Of a stretch of DNA of 14,100 bases, positions 7,154 through 14,100 are shown one piece after another. The translations under genes were made by a program, and so were the position numbers. The DNA is taken from NCBI GenBank assembly GCA_913059105.1, contig CAJXRL010000044.1, positions 1-14,100 of the forward strand, given 5' to 3'. This stretch comes from an uncultured Flavobacteriales bacterium (GTDB lineage: Bacteria; Bacteroidota; Bacteroidia; Flavobacteriales_E; Vicingaceae). The first letter of the stretch is position 1; every line of letters begins with the position of its first letter. A model generated the notes under the pieces. That model was given only the letters and a program-made list of their open reading frames with translations. It was not told the origin of the DNA and ran no database searches.

Positions 7154-7864
7154 ATGGAGACCAAATTTGAATTCCATTACCTTTGTGAAAAACTAGGACA
7201 AATCGCACTTTCAAAAGAAATAGTACAACTACTTAAAAAAGACATTACTGTTGAGCTTCGCCAAAAAGCAACACTAAATGGTATTTTGCTGTACGTTGTA
7301 TCTACTGTTTTTATAGCATACCTCATCTTTTCGAGTATAGAAGAGTTAAGTACCTGGGTTGCGATATTGTGGATTATTTTGCTTTTTGCATCCACCAATG
7401 CAAGTATTAATAGTTTTAGAAAAGAAGCCGGCCGAGAGTTTTTCTATTATTATTCTCTCGCCCAACCGCAAGCTATTATTCTTTCAAAAATGATTTTCAA
7501 TGCTTTGTTGCAATTGGTCATAGCCGGATTAACTATATTACTATTCACCTTCTTACTTGGTAATCCCATAGAAAACATGCGCTTGTTTTATTTGGTGCTT
7601 TTTTTAGGTAGCCTGGGAATTTCCACAATTTTAAGTTTGAGTTCTGCCATTGCCTCAAAAACAAACAATAATGCCACCTTAACCGCCATTTTATCTTTTC
7701 CCATCATGTTGCCAACTTTATTAACGGCAATTAAAGCAAGCATGCTTTGTGGTTTGGGTTTTTCATGGGACGAATGTCAAGTTTACATCGTCACATTAGC
7801 ACTGTTAAATGTAGTTGTAATCATGCTTTCTTATATATTATTTCCCTACCTTTGGAGAAGCTGA
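7154..7864 (+). CDS. ccmB: CcmB, membrane subunit of the haem-handling ABC complex
   Basis: 236 residues. CcmB is the membrane partner of the ATPase CcmA; with CcmC and CcmD the complex drives release of haem-loaded CcmE in cytochrome c maturation. The family's opening motif KKDITVELRQK (28-38) is clear, followed by six membrane segments (about 42-60, 68-86, 108-135, 145-165, 175-198, 210-232). The conserved loop R-E-F-F-Y-Y-Y-S-L-A-Q-P lies between segments 2 and 3, and SFPIMLPTLL is at 181-190. The roughly 27 residues before KKD are longer than usual, but there is no in-frame ATG, GTG or TTG closer to the motif. It is first in the operon, 39 bases before ccmC. No ccmA is in the window; in many Bacteroidota it is encoded elsewhere. 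Confidence 0.93.
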   Translation: METKFEFHYLCEKLGQIALSKEIVQLLKKDITVELRQKATLNGILLYVVSTVFIAYLIFSSIEELSTWVAILWIILLFASTNASINSFRKEAGREFFYYYSLAQPQAIILSKMIFNALLQLVIAGLTILLFTFLLGNPIENMRLFYLVLFLGSLGISTILSLSSAIASKTNNNATLTAILSFPIMLPTLLTAIKASMLCGLGFSWDECQVYIVTLALLNVVVIMLSYILFPYLWRS

Positions 7865-7893
7865 TATAGCTCGTCACATTTAGAACTAAACAA

Positions 7894-7908
7894 CTCATTT
7901 TCAATGAG
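7894..7908 (+). promoter_or_regulatory. Hairpin over the ccmC start codon
   Basis: CTCATT-TTC-AATGAG is a perfect 6-base stem with a 3-base loop. The right arm contains the ccmC ATG (7904-7906). In mRNA it could mask the start and lower or delay translation of ccmC relative to ccmB. The stem is short, with two G-C pairs, so the effect may be slight. Confidence 0.35.
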
Positions 7909-8560
7909 AAATTGGTGGAAAGCCCTTACCGTTATCTTGCTCCTTTATACCATAATTGGAGGTCTCTTAATTCCTGTTCCGAAACAAGTTATTTTATACG
8001 AAAGTATTCGGAACTTATACTTTCATGTTCCTATGTGGTTCAGCATGATATTTTTGTTTCTAATGTCCGTAGTATATAGCATTAAAGGTCTTTCATCAAA
8101 CAACTTATCGCACGATACAAAAGCGAGAGAATTGGTAAACGCAGGGATTATATTTGGCATTTTAGGAACCATTACCGGAAGTATTTGGGCCAAATTTACC
8201 TGGGGCGCTTGGTGGGTAAACGATGTTAAACTAAATGGTTCTGCAATTACCATGCTCATTTACTTGGCCTACATTGTGCTTCGAGGATCGTTAGATGATG
8301 AACAAAAAAGGGCAAGAATCTCAGCAGTTTATAACATTTTTGCCTTTGTTTTATTATTGGTATTCATTGGTATTTTACCACGAATGACTGATTCTCTTCA
8401 TCCAGGAAATGGAGGAAATCCGGGCTTTAATAGTTATGATACAGATAAAAATATGCTAATGGTTTTCTACCCAGCAGTAATCGGATGGATTTTATTGGGT
8501 TGGTGGATTGCATCCATTAGAATTCGAATTTCAACATTAGAACAAAAATTAGAAGCATGA
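7904..8560 (+). CDS. ccmC: CcmC, haem transfer to CcmE
   Basis: 218 residues, an inner-membrane protein of the haem-handling protein family that presents haem to CcmE. The WWD domain is at 100-110 (WGAWWVNDVKL); the variant with N-D instead of W-D-A-R is common in this phylum. The two haem-ligand histidines expected on either side are H41 (LYFHVP) and H166 (SLHPG), spaced as in E. coli CcmC (H60 and H184). Six membrane helices are visible, at about 8-26, 42-60, 78-96, 112-128, 142-160 and 185-205. Its TGA overlaps the next ATG (ATGA), giving translational coupling with ccmD. Confidence 0.96.
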   Translation: MRNWWKALTVILLLYTIIGGLLIPVPKQVILYESIRNLYFHVPMWFSMIFLFLMSVVYSIKGLSSNNLSHDTKARELVNAGIIFGILGTITGSIWAKFTWGAWWVNDVKLNGSAITMLIYLAYIVLRGSLDDEQKRARISAVYNIFAFVLLLVFIGILPRMTDSLHPGNGGNPGFNSYDTDKNMLMVFYPAVIGWILLGWWIASIRIRISTLEQKLEA

Positions 8561-8760
8561 AATACATCATCTTAATAAGCATGTTAATCAGCTCTATTGT
8601 AGCTAAAGCACAAGACGTACAAATGGCAGATACCATGCGTTCTGAAGGCAAAATTTATGTTGTCATCGCTGTGCTTTGCGTTATTTTAATAGGATTGTTT
8701 ATTTACTTAATTACTATTGATAAAAAGCTGAATAAACTAGAAAAAGAAATCAATTCATAA
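8557..8760 (+). CDS. ccmD: CcmD-like small membrane protein
   Basis: 67 residues. CcmD is a small membrane protein that holds CcmC and CcmE in the CcmABCD complex. Here a signal-peptide-like N-terminus (1-19, ending in AKAQ) is followed by a short periplasmic linker with MADTMRSEGKIYVV (23-36), one membrane helix (about 34-53) and a charged coiled tail with K-K-L-N-K-L-E-K-E (56-64), as in CcmD. The assignment rests on size, topology and position between ccmC and ccmE. E. coli CcmD has no cleavable signal peptide; the longer N-terminus appears to be a feature of this phylum. The start overlaps ccmC by four bases. Confidence 0.8.
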   Translation: MKYIILISMLISSIVAKAQDVQMADTMRSEGKIYVVIAVLCVILIGLFIYLITIDKKLNKLEKEINS

Positions 8761-8763
8761 AAC

Positions 8764-9177
8764 ATGAAAAAGTCACATATAATAGGAATTATAGTTATTG
8801 CCATTGCTATTGGTGCAATTATTAGCACGGTTTCCGACGCAGCAACTTACGCTGATTTTGGAATGGCAATTAAAAATCCAGGAAAGCAATTTCAAGTTGT
8901 GGGTCAATTGAATAAAGAGAAAGATATTATTTATGCTCCGGAAAGTAATGCAAATGAATTCTCATTTTTTATGGTTGATAAAAATGGAAACGAGCAGAAG
9001 GTAATTTTTAACGGTGCAAAACCACAAGATTTTGAACGTTCTGAACAAGTTGTTATAACTGGTAGTTTAGAAGGAGAGAACTTTTTGGCAGACAAAATTT
9101 TGATGAAATGCCCTTCAAAATATCAAGACGGAGAAGCAGGAGAATTAACAGAAATTACAGCTGAGAGCAAATCATAA
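8764..9177 (+). CDS. ccmE: CcmE haem chaperone with CxxxY motif
   Basis: 137 residues. CcmE accepts haem from CcmC and carries it to CcmF. The protein has an N-terminal membrane anchor (5-24) and a periplasmic OB-fold domain (about 38-118) with the family segments FQVVGQL (43-49) and VVITGSLEGENFLADKI split over 96-112. Where E. coli CcmE has its covalent haem-binding histidine, this protein reads LMKCPSKYQDG (113-123), so C116 and Y120 form the CxxxY motif. The only histidine in the whole protein is H5. This marks it as the cysteine-type CcmE known from System I* in Desulfovibrio and in some archaea. The tail after 121 is acidic and shorter than in proteobacteria. It begins three bases after the ccmD stop and ends three bases before ccmF. 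Confidence 0.95.
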   Translation: MKKSHIIGIIVIAIAIGAIISTVSDAATYADFGMAIKNPGKQFQVVGQLNKEKDIIYAPESNANEFSFFMVDKNGNEQKVIFNGAKPQDFERSEQVVITGSLEGENFLADKILMKCPSKYQDGEAGELTEITAESKS

Positions 9178-9180
9178 TCA

Positions 9181-11598
9181 ATGATAGAATACATAGGAGA
9201 AAACCTGTTAGCAGGTCAAATTGGGAACTTTTTAATCTTTCTTAGTTTTGTTGCAAGTTTATTGTCAGTTGTTTTTTATTACAATTCTTCTGAATTAAGT
9301 TTAGAAATAAATTCATGGAAAAGAGGGGGAAGATTCTTCTTCCGTTTGCATTCATTCTCCATGGCTGGCCTAATTGGCATACTGTTCTACCTTATTTACA
9401 CCCATGCGTTTGAGTACTATTACATTTGGCGACATAGTTCGTCAGACATGTCAATGAAGTACATCATTTCTTCTTTTTGGGAAGGCCAAGAAGGAAGTAC
9501 CATGTTATGGGCTTTTTGGAACATCGTTTTAGGTAATATTCTAATTTTTACCACTAAGAAGTGGGAAGGCAGTGTCATGACCATTTATGCTACTGTTCAA
9601 GTTTTCTTAAGTGCGATGTTGCTTGGTATTTTTCCTTTCGATATTCAAATTGGCAGTAACCCCTTTGTGTTGTTAAGAGAGCATGCCGACATGTTCAACT
9701 TACCATTTGTAAGCAATCCTAATTACCTAGGTTTTGTGGAAGGAAATGGTTTAAATCCATTGTTGCAGAACTATTGGATGACCATTCACCCACCTACTGT
9801 ATTCTTTGGCTTCGCAACTACCCTAATTCCCTTTGCATATGCATTATCCGCACTATGGAAAAAACGCTACCAAGAATGGATAAAACCTGCATTGCCTTGG
9901 ACTTTCTTTGGAATTGGAATTTTGGGCTTAGGTATATTAATGGGTGGCGCTTGGGCATACGAAGCGTTAAGTTTTGGAGGTTTTTGGGCTTGGGATCCTG
10001 TAGAAAATTCATCTCTTGTTCCTTGGTTAGTATTGGTTGGTGCAGGTCACCTCATGCTGATCAACAGAAACAAAATGAAAAGCATTTTTTCAGCTTTTGC
10101 TCTAGCCCTATTTTCATTTCTTTTGGTAGTCTACTCTACTTACCTAACCAAAAGTGGAATATTAGGAGAAACTTCTGTTCACTCTTTTGCAGATGGTTTA
10201 CCAGGGCAGTTAATTATTTTCTTACTGTTCTACTTATTGATAGCGTTGTATTTCTTGTTCAAAAACGGAGGACAATTTCTCAAAAAATCAGAAGAGGATG
10301 CATTTTGGAGCAGAGAATTTTGGATGTTCTTAGGTGCTTTAGTTTTGGTTATTTCGGCCTTTCAAATTACGCTTTCAACCTCTATTCCAGTAATTAATGC
10401 TTTATTTGGAACTACCTTAGCTCCTCCGGCCAAACCTATTGAGCATTACAACTCTTGGCAAATTCCATTGACTATTTTGGTGACTTTATTTGTAGCCATC
10501 AGTCAATATTTAAAATATAAGAAGACAGAAGTTGTACCGTTCTTCAAAAAAATTACTCCTTCTTTTATCATTTCATTCGCTGCTGCAATCATCATAGCTG
10601 TTCTATTGGAAATCAGAGATGTATTCTTAATCACTTTACTATTTACTTCATTGTTTGCAGTACTAGCTAACCTCGATTATTTAATTCGAATTCTAAAAGG
10701 AAACGTAAAAAAAGGCGGTTCAGCAATTGCCCACGTTGGTTTTGGAATGGTGATTTTAGGGTCAGTTTTATCTGCGGGAAATAAAAAGATAATCTCTAAG
10801 AACAGAACCCAAGTTAATATCAATTTTGAGAATAATAAGGATGCCAATAACGAAAATGTAATGCTCTTACGCAACGATACCGTGTTAATGGATTCTTATT
10901 ATGTTACCTATACACAAAGAAGGGTAGATGGTAAACATGTATATTTTGACATGGATTACCTCAAAGTGAATGAACAAGGCAGGTATCAAAAAGAATTTAG
11001 TTTATCTCCTTTTGTGCAGTTAAACGAACAAATGGGAAATGTACCTGAGCCCGATACCAAACACTTTTTAGATAAGGACATTTTTACGCATATCACTTAT
11101 GCCGATTTAGAAAATTTAGATTCAACGGCACAAGATACTTATCGAGAACCTGATACATTAAATCTAAAAATTGGTGACTCCTTATTTACCAGCAACTCTA
11201 TTATTAAGCTGGCGAATTTTGAGCGTAGCATCAATAAAGAGAAATTGAATTTGCAAGAAGAAGACATTGCATTAGGCGTAAAAATTACAGCAAAGACATT
11301 GGAAGGAAAGTATTATGAAGCTCGGCCAATCATGGTCATCCGAGGCAATAGTATCTTCTCAATTAGTTCTGAAATTGAAGCGCTTGGATTAGAATTTGGA
11401 TTTGCAGGAATAGATCCGGATACCGGAAAACTAAAAGTATTGTTAGCTGAGAAGAATAAAAATTCTGGAGATTTTGTTATCATGCAAGCGATTGTCTTCC
11501 CTTATATCAATGTATTGTGGATTGGAATTATAGTCATGGTGCTGGGAAGCTTACTTGCAGCATGGAATAGGATGATGAGTGGGAAATCGACTAACTAG
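9181..11598 (+). CDS. ccmF: CcmF, cytochrome c haem lyase subunit with long periplasmic domain
   Basis: 805 residues, longer than the roughly 650 of proteobacterial CcmF. CcmF takes haem from CcmE and helps attach it to apocytochrome c. The WWD domain GGFWAWDPVENSSLVPWL is at 266-283. Candidate haem-ligand histidines are H203 (IHPPT), H290 (GHLML), H334 (TSVHSF) and H518 (AHVGFG), matching the four known conserved positions. The first 530 residues carry about 14 membrane helices. Residues about 535-770 form a large periplasmic domain, and a last helix lies at 775-795. The bulk of the extra length is in this domain, which may compensate for absent CcmH or CcmI partners (inference). It closes the ccm operon; the next gene starts 62 bases later. 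Confidence 0.96.
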   Translation: MIEYIGENLLAGQIGNFLIFLSFVASLLSVVFYYNSSELSLEINSWKRGGRFFFRLHSFSMAGLIGILFYLIYTHAFEYYYIWRHSSSDMSMKYIISSFWEGQEGSTMLWAFWNIVLGNILIFTTKKWEGSVMTIYATVQVFLSAMLLGIFPFDIQIGSNPFVLLREHADMFNLPFVSNPNYLGFVEGNGLNPLLQNYWMTIHPPTVFFGFATTLIPFAYALSALWKKRYQEWIKPALPWTFFGIGILGLGILMGGAWAYEALSFGGFWAWDPVENSSLVPWLVLVGAGHLMLINRNKMKSIFSAFALALFSFLLVVYSTYLTKSGILGETSVHSFADGLPGQLIIFLLFYLLIALYFLFKNGGQFLKKSEEDAFWSREFWMFLGALVLVISAFQITLSTSIPVINALFGTTLAPPAKPIEHYNSWQIPLTILVTLFVAISQYLKYKKTEVVPFFKKITPSFIISFAAAIIIAVLLEIRDVFLITLLFTSLFAVLANLDYLIRILKGNVKKGGSAIAHVGFGMVILGSVLSAGNKKIISKNRTQVNINFENNKDANNENVMLLRNDTVLMDSYYVTYTQRRVDGKHVYFDMDYLKVNEQGRYQKEFSLSPFVQLNEQMGNVPEPDTKHFLDKDIFTHITYADLENLDSTAQDTYREPDTLNLKIGDSLFTSNSIIKLANFERSINKEKLNLQEEDIALGVKITAKTLEGKYYEARPIMVIRGNSIFSISSEIEALGLEFGFAGIDPDTGKLKVLLAEKNKNSGDFVIMQAIVFPYINVLWIGIIVMVLGSLLAAWNRMMSGKSTN

Positions 11599-11660
11599 AG
11601 TCTATTCTAAATTTAACGCTATATTTAGTCAATTATTAAATCATTTTTATACGCAATAGG

Positions 11661-12455
11661 ATGAATGCTAAACAACAAATTAAGAAAGTAACCATTATAG
11701 GAGCAGGAAACGTGGCTCATAATTTTGCGCTAGCTTTTAGAAATGCAGGTTACATAATTCATGAAGTTTATAGCCGAACTCAGCGTTCTGCGATGCTGTT
11801 AAGTCAAGCAATGAATACCAACTACACAACAGATTTAGCAAACCTGAGGAAGGATACCGATCTTTTTATTTTAGCAGTGAACGACGATGCTTTAGCTGAC
11901 GTTGTTTGTGCTATCAAAGTAAAAAATATCCCTATAGTTCATACTTCAGGCTCTACTCCTATTGACGTGTTTGAACCTTGTGGATTCAAACATTATGGAA
12001 TTTTCTACCCAGTGCAATCTTTTCAAAAGAACGAAACTGAAAGTTTAGAACCTATTCCAATTTGTGTAGAAGCAAATGATGCTAAAACGGAAGATTTATT
12101 TTTGAGCTTGGCTAAATCAGTTTCACGAAAAGTTTATGCGATGGATTCTGAAAAGCGAAAAGCGTTGCACGTTGCGGCTGTATTTGCAAATAATTTCAGC
12201 AATCACTTGTTTCACATTGCCAGTGAAATTTTAGCAAAAGAGCAGATTCCTTTTGATGTTATTCGTCCATTAGTAGAGAAAACAGCAGACAAAATAAAAA
12301 ACGAGAAGCCAATCAATACTCAAACCGGTCCTGCAGTAAGAAACGACAAAAAAGTAATTGACAGCCATCTTGAATATTTAGCGAACAACTTTGAATATCA
12401 AAAAATTTACGACTTGATCACAGCCGATATTTTCAAAGCACAACAAAACAAATAA
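11661..12455 (+). CDS. DUF2520 Rossmann-fold NAD(P)-binding protein
   Basis: 264 residues. The N-terminal domain (about 8-125) is a Rossmann fold of the F420/NADP oxidoreductase-like type: TIIGAGNVA at 11-19, LFILAVNDDA (68-77), HTSGS at 94-98 and YPVQSF at 116-121. The C-terminal helical domain (about 130-260) is DUF2520, with LHVAAVFANNFSNHL (169-183) and QTGPAVRND (221-229). The substrate is unknown; the fold suggests a dehydrogenase or reductase related to 6-phosphogluconate dehydrogenase-like enzymes. One base separates its stop from the kdsC ATG, so they are co-transcribed; this pair is a frequent Bacteroidota arrangement. The 62-base gap after ccmF has only a weak TATATTTA box, so read-through from the ccm operon is possible. 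Confidence 0.9.
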   Translation: MNAKQQIKKVTIIGAGNVAHNFALAFRNAGYIIHEVYSRTQRSAMLLSQAMNTNYTTDLANLRKDTDLFILAVNDDALADVVCAIKVKNIPIVHTSGSTPIDVFEPCGFKHYGIFYPVQSFQKNETESLEPIPICVEANDAKTEDLFLSLAKSVSRKVYAMDSEKRKALHVAAVFANNFSNHLFHIASEILAKEQIPFDVIRPLVEKTADKIKNEKPINTQTGPAVRNDKKVIDSHLEYLANNFEYQKIYDLITADIFKAQQNK

Positions 12456-12456
12456 C

Positions 12457-12978
12457 ATGTCTAATATTAAAGCTAAACTTCGACCGATTACCGCTTTCAT
12501 GTTAGATGTTGACGGTGTTTTAACCGACGGAATGGTGATTACCCTGCCTGACGGGGAACAAGTTCGAAGAATGAACATCAAAGATGGCTATGCCCTCCAA
12601 CATGCTGTTAAGAAGGGCTATCATATCTCTATTATTAGCGGTGGCACTTCTGAAAGTGTTCGTAAACGACTAAATACTTTGGGCATTACAGAAGTTAATT
12701 TAGCATGCAAGAATAAAGTTGAAGTTTTTGAAAAGTTGCAAGAAAAATTTGGATTGAAGAAAGAAGAAATACTTTACATGGGAGATGACATTCCTGATTA
12801 TAAAGTAATGCAGAAAGTTGGGTTTGCAGCTTGCCCTAATGATGCCGTTGAAGAAATTAAGAATATTTCGGACTACATATCTTCTAAAAAAGGTGGTGAA
12901 GGCTGTGTGAGAGATCTAATAGAACAAGTTTTAAAGCTTCAAGGCAAATGGTTCGATAATGACAGCTTTGAGTGGTAA
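12457..12978 (+). CDS. kdsC: KdsC-type Kdo-8-phosphate phosphatase (HAD superfamily)
   Basis: 173 residues, the usual length of KdsC/YrbI enzymes, which remove phosphate from 3-deoxy-D-manno-octulosonate 8-phosphate in Kdo synthesis for lipid A/lipopolysaccharide. HAD motif I is MLDVDGVLTDG (15-25) with D17 as nucleophile and D19 as acid/base. Motif II is IISGG (59-63), the K of motif III is likely K87, and motif IV is GDDIPDYKVM (109-118), with D110 and D111 binding magnesium. The MNIKDGYAL segment (39-47) and the C-terminal GGEGCVRDLIE (146-156) are characteristic of this subfamily. It lacks a cap domain, so it should be a tetramer. A related sialic-acid-type phosphatase cannot be fully excluded. 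Cytoplasmic. Confidence 0.92.
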   Translation: MSNIKAKLRPITAFMLDVDGVLTDGMVITLPDGEQVRRMNIKDGYALQHAVKKGYHISIISGGTSESVRKRLNTLGITEVNLACKNKVEVFEKLQEKFGLKKEEILYMGDDIPDYKVMQKVGFAACPNDAVEEIKNISDYISSKKGGEGCVRDLIEQVLKLQGKWFDNDSFEW

Positions 12979-12990
12979 TTATAGAGTTAT

Positions 12991-14054
12991 CTATTTCAAA
13001 TCAAATAACTTCATCTCAAATTTAGAAATCAGAAAGTTACTTTTATCTTCATTTCTAATGTAAACAGCAAGTTGATTGTTATCTGAAGTACATACAGGTA
13101 GGTATAATTGATACTTATAGTTCGTCCATTCACTTTTATTTTTAGCTGGCACTTCATTGATTAAAAACCATGTGTAATAGTTGTTATTTCCATCGACATC
13201 TTTAATTTCCACTATCATCTTTGCATTCTCCGAACTATTCAAGTCAAGTTCTAATCGATTGATATCTATTTCCAAAAAATATCCTCGACTTAAATTTGAG
13301 CAAGTTCTTAACGGATGTTTTATGGCCACTCCATATTCCTTAGCCGAATAGTCAAAATAGTTAATGTGCTTTTCAATTTCTGGTTGATTATTTCCTCCAA
13401 AATTTAATGCAGTATCTAAAAACAAATCTATCCGAGCGTTGTATGGCAATATCGCTCTACTCCCTCCTATTTTAACTTGGTGTGGTTCAGTAACTCCAAA
13501 CGTAGCAAAGTATTTTTTGGCAGTCATGTCCCAAGATGAAATGATGTTTTCCTTGTATTGAAAAGATTGAAACAAGTTCAGTGCAACAAAGCCGATAATC
13601 AATGTCTTGGTAAAAATACTTAGTAGCTTTTTTTCATAAATTGAGTCCAATAGTATGGCCAAAAGAAAAGCTATAATGGCATAAAAATCGACAAATGAAC
13701 GCTGACCAAAGGATGACCCGTAAAACCAATTCCACCAAGATGATACAATGTAAATCAAGACTACTAAAAAGAATGTTAGACTTATAAATTGCTCTTTATT
13801 CTTTTTGTATATCAAAGGCAATGCAAAAAGTCCCAAAACTATCAATGGAGTATACACTAACCAACCTTTCCTAAAGCCAAATAACACCTCTACTATTTGA
13901 GGATTTGACCAATAAAACCCCTCCTCGCCATACGACCAAACGAACCAATTACCAGTTTGCAAATACCACAGAAAAAGCTGAATTGCAATTGGTATAAATC
14001 CAAGAATAAGTCCAATTACCCAGCTTTTGGGCGCAACACTTTTAATAGCAGCAT
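12991..14054 (-). CDS. Multi-pass membrane protein, probable glycosyltransferase-like, N-terminus missing
   Basis: Partial; 353 residues are visible. The frame is open through to the adapter junction, and the only start inside it (a TTG at 13960-13962) is not convincing, so the true start lies beyond the insert. The visible part begins with a membrane helix (WVIGLILGFIPIAIQLFLW), then the block TGNWFVWSYGEEGFYW and FGFRKGWLVYTP. Four or five more helices follow, and then about 190 soluble residues that look beta-rich. This block recurs in Bacteroidota membrane proteins annotated as hypothetical or GT-C-like glycosyltransferases; that reading is tentative. The soluble C-terminal part could be a carbohydrate-binding-like sandwich. 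It converges on kdsC, with 12 bases between stops and an AT-rich inverted repeat (AGTTAT 12985-12990/ATAACT 13005-13010). Confidence 0.75.
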
Positions 14055-14100
14055 CTGTCTCTTATACACATCTGACGCTGCCGACGATCTACTCTGTGTA
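14055..14100 (-). other. Nextera sequencing adapter with the same i5 index (artefact)
   Basis: The reverse complement of the left-end adapter. Positions 14055-14087 are the Nextera Read 1 adapter, 14088-14095 the S504 index in reverse complement, and 14096-14100 P5 primer. The last genomic base is 14054, inside a coding sequence. Confidence 0.98.

Noticed and set aside
9774..10397. 207-codon plus-strand ORF
   Set aside because: It lies wholly inside ccmF in another frame; the ccmF frame carries the WWD domain and the conserved histidines over the same bases, and the alternative product is rich in Cys, Arg and Trp with no recognisable domain.
12985..13010. Bidirectional terminator between kdsC and the converging gene
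   Set aside because: The stem is six bases, mostly A-T, with a 14-base loop and no following T-run in either direction; too weak to call a terminator.
1..14100. Terminal inverted repeats suggesting a composite transposon
   Set aside because: The repeats are Nextera adapter plus index and primer, and there is no transposase gene in the window.

Overview
The window is AT-rich DNA from a member of the Bacteroidota, most likely a flavobacterium-like or cytophaga-like lineage. Four things point there. A secreted protein ends in a type IX secretion (T9SS) sorting domain. Promoters have the Bacteroidota form TTG-N17-20-TAnnTTTG, and purine-rich Shine-Dalgarno sequences are scarce. The cytochrome c maturation genes have Bacteroidota-type features. 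The gene pair of a DUF2520 Rossmann protein with KdsC is also typical. No species can be named from sequence alone. Both ends (1-44 and 14055-14100) are Illumina Nextera adapter with the same i5 index, in inverted orientation. They are library artefact, so the genomic insert is 45-14054 and its outermost gene is cut by the library.

The left part (45-5932) looks like accessory genome. It holds three separately spaced genes for exported proteins: an S41-family peptidase, a small four-cysteine TIMP/NTR-like protein, and a beta-propeller-like protein with a T9SS C-terminal domain. After a 411-base intergenic stretch comes a RimJ-type GNAT acetyltransferase, then a two-gene operon of a small four-helix membrane protein and a 66-residue XRE-family regulator. 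That operon has an exact Bacteroidota promoter.

The right part (6051-14054) is mostly housekeeping. A bestrophin-type channel gene on the minus strand is divergent from a tight plus-strand operon ccmB-ccmC-ccmD-ccmE-ccmF for cytochrome c maturation (System I). The CcmE has a CxxxY motif instead of the usual haem-binding histidine. No ccmA, ccmG or ccmH lies in the window, which fits the variant called System I*. The same strand continues with a DUF2520 NAD(P)-binding protein and kdsC (Kdo-8-phosphate phosphatase, lipopolysaccharide core). A truncated multi-pass membrane protein gene converges on kdsC with 12 bases between the stop codons.

I found no CRISPR array, insertion sequence, rRNA or tRNA, and no convincing previously undescribed multi-gene system. 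The points most worth a second look are the CxxxY CcmE and reduced ccm set, the uORF-like region ahead of the GNAT gene, the membrane protein/XRE pair, and a perfect hairpin over the ccmC start codon.
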